Shown piece by piece: positions 55,901-64,000 of a stretch of 64,000 nucleotides of DNA (its first letter is position 1; each line of letters begins with the position of its first letter). The stretch is taken from positions 36,475,360 to 36,539,359 of the forward strand of contig JAFMSR010000019.1 in NCBI GenBank assembly GCA_022818135.1. The letters run 5' to 3'. The position numbers and the translations under genes are program-made. Under the pieces are notes generated by a model. It was not told the origin of the DNA, searched no databases, and saw nothing but the letters and a program-made list of their open reading frames with translations. The DNA is from Saxidomus purpurata. Taxonomy: Eukaryota; Mollusca; Bivalvia; Venerida; Veneridae.

Positions 55901-58900
55901 CATGCAATTCTTACCTATTAAATTTAGCCATATTGCATACCAAGCAAACAGATCATTAGTCCAGCTGCATTGTCAATATGCATCTAAAAACAAATGTATA
56001 AACAAAAGTAAATATAATCCCATAATTTTGAAAATTTGAAGATGAAACTCTCTGTATATATCAGATACTGACATTACAAAAGTAAATACCTATTTGTATT
56101 CTGAGACCATACACATATGATCAATCATGAGTAATAGTGACACAAAAGTATCTTACAAAGATCTGCTATTGAATGCTGTTTATGTACTTTTTAACATGTA
56201 AGTACTTTCAATCCTTATAGATCTATATGCATGCATTCATCTGTAAAAGACAATACAGTTTGTGTATGAGAATAACTGCAGTTTACAAAGAAGTAAATGT
56301 GTATTGCAAAATGTGATATAATGGCATAATAGGGTTATTGTGTCAGCCAATTATCCTTAAAACTCAAAATCTCAAGATATCATACCATGGTATTCAAAAA
56401 ATTCAATTGTTATACAGTCTTATTAGAAAAGCACTGTTGGGAGTATTTGAAACCCTTGCAGACCATAAAAAATAAATACCTGATGTGCATTTTGTGTACA
56501 TGTATCTTGCATCTACAGGTGGACATTCAGCTGTATTGTGAATTTTAAATGTACACTCTGCTGCTTTCCAAGTACATTGACTTTGATCTATCAAGTGAAA
56601 TAGCTGAGTTCCTGTAAAAGAAAAAGATATAAAATTACATACATTTTCCTGCCATTTTATAAAAATATGTAACATAGTATGTGACTACATAGCAAGTATT
56701 GAGAAACAATTTTTGGCAAAAACTATGCAAGTTAGAATTCAAAAGCAGATCTGAATCATAAAGTCACTTTTTCAGTTGTTATAATTAAATAAAGAAACAA
56801 AAAGGACATAATACATGTAGTATTACATGTAGCTCTGTTAACAGTATCTTGTCCTTCAGCACATAAGCAAACAAATGGCATTTCCTTGGTGTCTTAACCA
56901 ATATTGGCCCAACTTGTTGAGGCTGATGGGGACAATGCACCCATTGTAAGTAGTTGTTTTCAGCATCTGGTCTGCATGGTGGGCTGCCTAAAGCGAAGGA
57001 AAAATCTATAAAGATAATGTCACAATTAAAGTATACTTAGTGACTGTGAACTAAATTTGATATTAGTTCATTAAGCTGGGAAGCCCAGGGAACAATCACC
57101 AGTTCATAAACCAGAATTTATGGCAAGTTTTTGTACTAGACATAGTGTGCACATGCATACATTTTTACTTTAAAGTTTGATTCTTAACAACTAATTCCTC
57201 TACAAACAGTGCTATGCATCTTTGGTGTAGGTAGGTCATATGCAATATGTTTACTAGAATCTACAACTTTAGAACAAGCAGTTTATATACCATGGTGTTT
57301 ACTGCAACCACAAGAAGCCTTTTCAGATTTAGCAACAAAATATTTTAGCGTCCTCAAATACATCTCTTTAGCTTTGAACAAAATCATCATCATCATCACC
57401 ATCACCATCACCATCACTCTGCATCAACAGCAGTATAGTTATAATTATATGTAATAGAATACACACATGATATGTTATTATCATTATGATATTTCCATGG
57501 GCTAAAGTAAATAGCTAAATTAGTCCAACAGTAAGGTTGTTGAAATTCCTTATCAACCAGGCATCCACTACAGCACAGGTTGTATCCTCGGCAGGATAAG
57601 AAAATGTTTTTGAAATCATTCTTCCTGGCTTATTTTCCCAGGTCTAGAATAAAATATATCTACAGTATATTTGAATTTATGTGATCAATATAACTTGGTT
57701 GCTATCAACAGACCGTTGTTTCATGATTCATCGGTGTCAGTTTTACTTCCGGGTCTAATTATATCGAAAAAGTGATCTTATTCTCTAATAACAAGTGAGA
57801 AATAAATACTTACGTAAGTGGAAGGTGATACAAACACATCCAGCGTCAACATCAACAACATAAATGCGTATCTAACCTTTCAAACCGCTTTATAAAATAA
57901 AAGTTTTTAGCACTTTGAGTTTGACCTTCGCGGAAATACACCGTTTATGACGTCATCGGTACTCCGCAGATTAATCAATAACTTGTGATATTTGAAACGT
58001 AATAGGTTGTACACCACGAAATGAGACTCATTGGTGATTACTGCATGTAAAACAGTGAAATAAAGTAGCGACTTATACTTTTTGAAAGTTTACAGATCAT
58101 TTTTTCAGTGGTTAGCTATTTTACGACATTTGCTCACTTCCGATAGTTCGCGCATGTGCAGAACAACGTAGCAGACATCCTTAAATGGTTGATATCAACT
58201 ATGTGAATAGATATTTCACCGATCAAGGATAACAAGAAATCATTCCATTTGGGATGTCAAATCCACATGTAAATATGGTCAGTTTGTTTTTTGTTTAAAT
58301 GGATCAATACTTTTACAAAAATATATTCCATCAAAAATATCAATCAGTCTGATAGATAAAATCATGTATTCTCTTTCAATGGCTTATATCACTTTCGGAA
58401 TAGACAGAATCACATAACTGAGCCGGACAATGTGATAACATTAGCATATTACATTCATAATAATTAATGATTTGATCGAACGAATGAACAGATTCTTAGT
58501 ACCAGGTATGCAAAATTAAACTGACTGTTTTTCTCCAATTGAACTTCATAATAAATTTGAATAGATAGAGAAAATGATCATATCCGGTAATCAATACTGA
58601 ATACTCACACTTTATTGTTTATTTCAAAAACAAATATTTAACAGCGAGGTTTAGCAATTTACATATTTGTCTGTTTCGATGAGTTTTGATCAGTTAGTGG
58701 CACTTACCATGATTGTTGTTACTGACCCTGCTCTTTATATTTAAAACGTACGGTTTTTATAGGGTGAGTTACTGTTATTGCCCGGTGTCCACCAATTATC
58801 CATCTTTACCTTGCTACTTTCCAAAATCCACATTTCATCAGCATGCATCACGAAAAATTGATCATAATGTCTGCTGTGATAACTCGAGACCGAGTACAAT

Positions 58901-60024
58901 ACTAGGTCGAATATGAAGCAAATATTATATACAAACAAGTATATAACACTTTTAACCTGATCTGTTAAAAGATCAGGGTCACATTTTGTCAAAAAAATAT
59001 TTTGTCTACGTGTGCCGAACTGAAATCCGATTGAGTTCAAAATTGAACATTTTAATCAAAACTCAGCCAGCAGGTCAACAGAACTTGTGAACGAATTATA
59101 AGTAGAACTTTTGTGCTTTAACATCAGGTCACTCGGCCATGTCTATTGTTAAGCATTATGGAAACATTTAAGACCACGTGCTCGGCCATATCTTCATTAA
59201 ATTGCTTAGAACACTCTAGGAAACAAGTTTTAAACTTCAATACCATTTGGTTAGGTTTCTCTTATGAAAGTTGATCACCCGATATGATAGACTATGCCTT
59301 AAAGTCAAAAGAAATACAAACACAGGTCGTACCATAGCTACCTTGAACGAGGATGGTGGACCATAACCACATATAACAAACAAAACATAAATACAAACTA
59401 TCTAGTCACTGCATTTGTTTAGGTATTTAATCCAAATGTCTCAACAGATCGTCACATTTACATCTTGTGTTAGTCTTGCAGGTCCATCCTGTGTTACAGA
59501 AGTTTTTACGCGAGTGATTAAGTGCCATTTTGGATCTTCTGTTAATGAATGGAAGGGAAAAAAGATTTAACATTATATCCATGACATTTTTATTAGATAT
59601 GCCTGGAGCAGGAAAGAGGAGGAATCGAAGGCTGGAATGATGAGCAAAGGGTGCCATACTATAACAAAAATGAGCTTTGGATAGGCTTTGATAATGTCAA
59701 AAGCATAACTAAGAAGGTACTATTCATTTAATAGTTATAATAGGAATATTTTGATTTTCCGTTTTATAAAATTAAACCGTCAAGAAATTAACAATGTTTG
59801 GTCTAAAATAAATAAAAAATGTAGTAGTACATGTATTTCATTAACATTGTAGGTGGAATGGTTGAAATATAGAAAATTTGGTGGAGCTAATATCAGAAGC
59901 CTGGATTTAGATGACTTCAGACAGATGTGTCGTTCATCAAGTCGACCATACCCACTTCTTAGTGTTATATATGATGTACTGACCTCCGATGATAATACCA
60001 CATCAATTACAGACAATGGAACGG
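46988..60024 (+). CDS. GH18 chitinase-like module 1, seven exons, catalytic residues replaced
   Basis: Exons 46988-47168, 47505-47742, 48826-48929, 50476-50599, 50809-50976, 59597-59716, 59853-60024. All have AG/GT borders and agree in phase, giving 1107 nt, about 369 residues, a whole GH18 barrel. Visible blocks: VCYYTNWSQFRPGEG, LCTHIIF, LKTLISVGG, FDGIELDWQYP, YVDFFNVMSF, NWAAEYW, MATFGQTF, ICLEQERG, VPYYNKNELWIGFD, FGGANIRSLDLDDF. GH18 enzymes cut chitin with DGxDxDxE. Here it is DGIELDWQ, so the second Asp is Glu and the catalytic Glu is Gln. MTYDF is MSFKF and the barrel-end Trp (WALDLDDF) is Arg. I infer a non-catalytic, perhaps sugar-binding, module. The first exon starts mid-codon, so the protein begins upstream, unseen. 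No signal peptide found. Confidence 0.93.
49015..49845. repeat. Palindromic element in GH18 intron 3
   Basis: ATAATCTATGGCTTGGAGTG (about 49671) is mirrored by CACTCCAAGCCATAGATTAT (about 49813). The arms are about 50 bp and the centre is ACTCGGGCTTCGCCCTCGTG with ATAATTCAC/GTGAATTAT beside it. A further GAGTGCATTAATATG... at 49025 suggests the element begins near 49015. Confidence 0.65.
51867..53319. mobile_element. TTAA-flanked element, 1.45 kb, in GH18 intron 5
   Basis: Left end TTAAGGATGATGGATG, right end the reverse complement of TTAAGGATGTTGGATG. TTAA at both borders suggests a TTAA target site (used by piggyBac and Kolobok elements). No coding capacity recognised. Confidence 0.6.
53646..55045 (+). 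repeat. 380-bp tandem repeat, about 3.7 units, each with the same open frame
   Basis: A first partial unit and three full units, 380-381 bp apart, over 97% alike by eye. Each full unit has an 80-codon frame from ATG (53935, 54315, 54696) to TAA (54177, 54557, 54938), reading MKNVKIELPHPLIFRM to SPYLGMQKHY. The frame is kept in all copies, but with so little divergence this is weak evidence of coding. No domain recognised. Confidence 0.93.
55186..56987 (-). pseudogene. Possible minus-strand exons inside the 4.6 kb TTAA element
   Basis: Three open blocks with splice-like borders: 56987 to about 56827 after CGCTTTAG (CRPDAENNYLQWVHCPHQP...KCHLF), 56608 to about 56480 after TTTTACAG and before GTATTTATT (SQCTWKAAECTFKIHNTAEC), and about 55271-55186 after AATTTCAG, ending in TAG (GLLKKWDKLQKLCDIHP). 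The first two are Cys-rich. Phases between blocks do not all agree, so this may be a decayed element protein. No family recognised. Confidence 0.3.
57390..57418 (+). repeat. Short ATC-type microsatellite
   Basis: (ATC)n/(CACCAT)n run of about 30 bp. Confidence 0.85.
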
Positions 60025-60165
60025 GTACTTGTCTTATGAAATTATTTCCGAAACATTTTTTTCATATATATACTCGAAAATTATTCCGTTGTCGCAGAAT
60101 ATATAAGCACAGAATATTTAATGAAAACGTTTATGAAATAAAGTTTAATTACTTAAAATTCTTTA

Positions 60166-60300
60166 TAAAGCACTGGCTTTACCTACATTTCTTAGCGCGA
60201 CCTCCCTAACACTGACGCGACCACTTATTGTAAAGCACTGGTTCTACCTACATTATATAGCAAGACCTCCGTAACACTGACGCGACCACTTATTGTAAAG
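60166..60300 (+). repeat. 67-bp tandem duplication
   Basis: Two diverged copies of AAAGCACTGGTTCTACCTAC ... CTGACGCGACCACTTATTGT, back to back, in the stretch between the two GH18 modules. Confidence 0.9.
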
Positions 60301-61219
60301 CGGATGAATGTACGGGAGACCAACGAAAGAAACAAATGTCTTTATTTGGTAACTAAACAGGCTTCTTGACAAAATCGGTATGGTTTCTGTGAAACTACCA
60401 CTTTGCATGAATTCAGGCCGAAAAGTTGCCCTTGTGTCAACTTTCGATTTGAAGTAAAGAGAAACGCAAATTCTGAAAATCGACATTTATGTTCGAAATG
60501 TATAATCATCACTGAATGAAATCACATTGTCCTTATCGCTAACTCGGATGTATCACTGGCCTTTTTTTCAACACATCTCCAACAAGAAGTAGAGTCAGTG
60601 TTTACAGATCGTGTCCTGAGTCCCTTTTAACGATAATATTTAGTGTATTGATAAACTTTGGTCTTAAAATGACATGCTCATTTCATAAATGCAGTAGTAC
60701 AACGAAAATATCGATTGATTTTCATTACGGTTGGTTCACTGTATGAATACGTGCATTTCCATATATATACTAATTGATTGTATAATCACGAATAAAGATT
60801 AAGTTAGAATAGATGGATGCTCCCCGAAATATATTCCTTATTTTGGAAAGGCTAACGTTGGGGTATCAATAGCCTTTTTTCCTTTGTGAATTGTCAGCTC
60901 AGTTCCTTACAGACAAGCATAATTTCACGAAAGGTTCCGCCTCACAAAGGATATGACTTTATTTTGTTAAAATCGTCAGTCAGACGTTTTTACCTTTTAT
61001 TGTGTTTAGAAAGGTATGCAAACTCTACAATTTTAAAAAGACCTTTTCAAACTCCAAATAAGTAAAGCAAATGATGGTTATCAGACTGAACGATTGCACT
61101 GCATCCCTGTGGTGTTGTCACGTATATGAATTAACAAAGTAATTATATACGCCGCAATAAGCGAATTTTCTAGATTGAAATTTAGCTAAATTATACCAAT
61201 ACTTTTCGTTCTTCGAAAG
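60301..61219. other. Stretch between GH18 modules, no start exon seen
   Basis: I find no signal-peptide exon or promoter-like feature here, which matters for deciding whether the two GH18 modules are one gene or two. A weak open frame at 60253-60486 (minus) is unsupported. Confidence 0.45.
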
Positions 61220-63694
61220 CTGATGACTCCTCTGAGTACAAACGTGTGTGTTACTACACAAACTGGTCTCAGTACCGCCTCGGGAAGGCGAGATTTACAC
61301 CTGAAAATATCAATGCTTCACTATGCACACATATAATATTCGCATATGCTAGAATAGTCAACAATGAACTCAAGACAGGGGAATTGAATGATGAACTGAT
61401 GTAAGTATTAATTTTGAACAATAAAGCATCTGGTATTCTGAACAAAATGAAAGGATGTTTAATAATAATGATAATAATCTTTATTTATAGAAGGTAACTC
61501 ATTAAGTATTTATGTTTAAAACAAACCTTATCTAACATGAGGCCTTCTTACAAAATACATAGTATAAACAAAACAACAATAACAAGTTACGAGATTAATT
61601 TGAGCAGAACTAAATTCGAAAGCCATAATACATTCACACTGTGTTAAGGTAAAGTCAACGATCTGGATTCTCCATATAAATTATTTATGAGAAGCTTGAA
61701 AAATGAAGATTTGAAATTCTTTAAGGTTTTACTGTTTCTCGTTCTTACGGGATTCTCATTCCAGATATACATTCCTGAATATTCAAATGTTTTCTTTATG
61801 TATTTTGATTGCGGTGTGGAGCTTGTAAGATCTCTATTTGTCGCGGACCGTAAAGCGTAGATTTTATTTTCGGACTTTCTGATTAATCTACAAAAATAGT
61901 CGGGGGCTAGTTTGTTAAATGCCTTGTATACAAGAACGCCAATGTGGTACTTAAATCGTACATCTAATGGAAACCAGGACAGTTGTTTAAACATTGTGTA
62001 TGAAGGAGTTCTAAATGGAAGCTGTAAAATTATTCTAGCAGATCTTTTTTGCAGTTTCGATAATTTGTAAATATTTGTCTGACTACAATTCCCCCATATA
62101 TTGAAGCAATAGTCAAACACTGGCAGAATATAGGAATTGTAATAAATCTTTTTTATGTCATTTGTTAAATATCGTGATATCCGTTTAAAAAGGTTCAATT
62201 TTACATTTATTTTACAACAAACTTCCTTTACTTGATAGTTTCAGTCCAAAGATCGATCTACAATTAATCAGAGAAGTTTCTGCTTTTCAACGTTTTGTAT
62301 CATGTTATCACTAAGGAAAATGTTCAATAGTTTAGAATGCCCGAGCTTATATTTTGAACCTAACAACATACAAGTAGTTTTCAAAGGGATAAGGGCCATA
62401 TTATTAACATCACACCAGCGCTGAATATAGTTAAGGTCTTCCTGCAAGTTATGTTCTATAGTCGATACATTTTTGCCAAAACTGTATAAAGTGGAATCAT
62501 CTGCATACATATCTAGATTTGTATTTTTAACTATCAAAGGCAGATCATTTACAAAAATTAAAAACAACAAAGGAACTAATATCAACCCTTGGGGAACTCC
62601 TGTTTTAACATCCAGTGTGCTAGATACATTTTGTCCAATTTTAACATATTGTTTCTTGCATTGTAATTATGACTTAAACCATGATATTGCATTTTCACTG
62701 AAATGATACAATTTTGATTTGTACAACAATAAGTCATGATCTACTAAATCAAAGGCCTTTTAAAGATCAAGAAATAAACTTCTTACACAATTGCCTTCAT
62801 CTGTAGCCTTCATCCATGTATCAATCATGTTTAAGTCATGCTATATATACGTTTATTAAATTACTTTAAAATTGATCAAATAGACTTAGCTATTTCATAA
62901 AGGTCGTTACATTAAGTTAGATTTATTTATCTGACTCGTGATACCTTAATTCCTTATTATAAGACTTAAACCTTGAGTTGAAGTACCTTTTTAAAAACAC
63001 AAGATGAACTCGCATAAATGTTAAAGTGAACATTTTGATTACTATACGTAGGTTCGAGAAGCTACAGCGGTTAAAAGTTTCAAACCTAAGCCTGAGAACC
63101 CTTATAGCAGTTGGGGGTCATACGACAGCAAGCTCAACATTCAGTACAATGGCAGAAAGCAGTGCAAATCGTCTTAAATTTATTCGATCAACCATGATTT
63201 TCCTTCGTCTGCATGGTTTTGACGGCCTTAGCCTAGACTGGGAATATCCTACCAAAAGGGGAGGCAAACCAGAGGACAAATCGAATTTCCTACTTCTTGT
63301 TAAGGTAGAGTATATATATAGATTTTGATACAATAATGAGTTATAAGCTACATTAAGAAGAAATATAAGAAAGTAATAAAGCATACCTGTACATGAAACC
63401 TCTATCTAATGTTTGATGTTCAAAGCATGTCTTTTGTTATGTGTGAAGGTTTTGTTAAGCCTTGTTACGTACGTTTTTCTGGGAAGGTGTATACGATAAT
63501 ATGCAACTTGAACATTTTGAAAGCAAGTAATTGCTTCAGAATTTCACCGATTGCACCAGCGCTCTCTCTGCTAATCTTTCAATCTATATTTAGGAGATGA
63601 AAGGAAAATTTGTTACAGACGGATTTCTGTTGACAGCGGCGGTGTCAGCTGTGAAAGAGGATATAGATGAAGGATATGATGTTGACTTTACAAT
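61220..63694 (+). CDS. GH18 chitinase-like module 2, first three exons (runs off window)
   Basis: Exons 61220-61400, 63052-63304 and 63594-63694 correspond one to one with the first three of module 1; the first is again exactly 181 nt, with the same phases. Blocks: YKRVCYYTNWSQYRLGKARF, LCTHIIFAYARI, LRTLIAVGGH, FDGLSLDWEYPTKRGG, GFLLTAAV. The catalytic Glu is kept (DWEYP), but the second Asp of DGxDxDxE is Ser. The first exon starts with two bases of a split codon, matching the one base left by module 1's last exon. Together they would read a linker SITDNG-TGADDSSEYKR. Later exons lie beyond 64000. Probably secreted and chitin-related; activity uncertain. Confidence 0.92.
61464..62840 (-). 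mobile_element. 5'-truncated CR1/L2-like LINE, antisense in GH18 intron
   Basis: On the minus strand: MIDTWMKATDEGN, LFLDL-stop-KAFDLVDHDLL, VPLLFLIFVNDLP, the catalytic YADDS (MYADDSTLY), QRWCDVNNMALIP, then after a frameshift near 62230 the C-terminal PVFDYCFNIWG and LQKRSARIIL to 61644. The tail AATAAAGATTATTATCATTA is at about 61490-61464. Same family type as 18040-19745, which has lost YADD. The start of reverse transcriptase is missing; several stops, so not active. Confidence 0.88.
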
Positions 63695-64000
63695 GTAAGT
63701 TATCTCTCTAACTATAAGTCTCACTGTCTTTAAACACCATTTACTGAATGATAAACACGTAAGCTCAACTGTGATCGTTTCATGAACAAGTTAGATAACG
63801 ATAGGTCTAGTTTTACAAAATCATGTAGCAAACAATTGTTTAATTTCCACAATGAATCATATTTGTATATTTCCCTTACCTGAAATACACCAAAAATGTT
63901 GATAAAAGTGATAAAATTATCCCATAATTCTTTCGAACAAATTTTGTGTGTTTACATAAAAATTGTGATATCATTCATTTTATAAATGAGTGTAAATTAT
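63695..64000. other. Intron 3 of GH18 module 2
   Basis: AT-rich, no feature seen. Confidence 0.6.

Larger units (their letters stand above)
53619..58184. mobile_element. TTAA-flanked element, 4.6 kb, with 380-bp repeats, in GH18 intron 5
   Basis: Left end TTAAGGATGTCTGCTACGTT (53619), right end its exact reverse complement (58165-58184). TTAA borders again fit a piggyBac- or Kolobok-type target site; the end sequence starts with GGATG like its 1.45 kb neighbour. Inside: a 380-bp tandem array (53646-55040) and possible minus-strand exons (see 55186-56987). It lies wholly in the 8.6 kb intron of GH18 module 1, so it explains most of that intron's length. Confidence 0.75.

Overview
This window looks like a gene-poor, AT-rich stretch of a bivalve mollusc genome. 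The evidence is intron-split genes with GT/AG borders, molluscan-style repeats (an AGCTCACC-type dispersed repeat, tRNA-derived SINEs, CR1/L2-like LINEs whose ORF1 carries an SGNH esterase domain) and large GH18 chitinase-like coding regions. No species can be named from sequence alone. Bases 44679-45179 are an assembly gap of Ns. Most of the window is mobile DNA and its debris. Host genes are few and mostly recognised by joining exons whose splice phases agree.

Left part (1-24.3 kb). Bases 1-1600 and 10728-20165 are two diverged copies of one segment. The second copy is split by about 8 kb of LINE sequence, so the first copy acts as the unoccupied reference site. Between them lie a 1.7 kb element with long inverted repeats flanked by TA, a three-exon gene for a small secreted PAN/Apple-like protein (5057-9642), a (TG)n tract of about 235 bp, and SINEs. 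The LINE block holds one copy with ORF1 and endonuclease, an unrelated 1.8 kb insert with inverted ends, and a 5'-truncated reverse-transcriptase copy that has lost its catalytic core. Further right are a terminal exon resembling IFI44-like GTPases (minus strand) and a 251-bp tandem array that ends in a 107-bp-arm palindrome.

Middle part (24.3-45.2 kb). A cut-and-paste transposon encodes a THAP zinc-finger DDE transposase on the plus strand (27507-32361; frameshifted once) and, antisense and interleaved, a four-exon SWIM + YqaJ nuclease gene (33880-30220) that reads open throughout. A 526-bp hAT-type MITE with a perfect 8-bp target duplication, several palindromic foldback elements, an AGATATCT-rich satellite, the AGCTCACC repeat and a decayed Mutator-like transposase with a 44-bp minisatellite in its intron follow.

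Right part (45.2-64 kb). Seven phase-compatible exons (46988-60024) encode a complete GH18 fold. Three more exons (61220-63694, running off the window) encode a second GH18 module with the same exon structure. The splice phase between them fits a single multi-GH18 protein. Both modules have altered catalytic motifs, the first severely. Two TTAA-flanked elements sit in one intron of module 1 and a 5'-truncated antisense LINE sits in the first intron of module 2.
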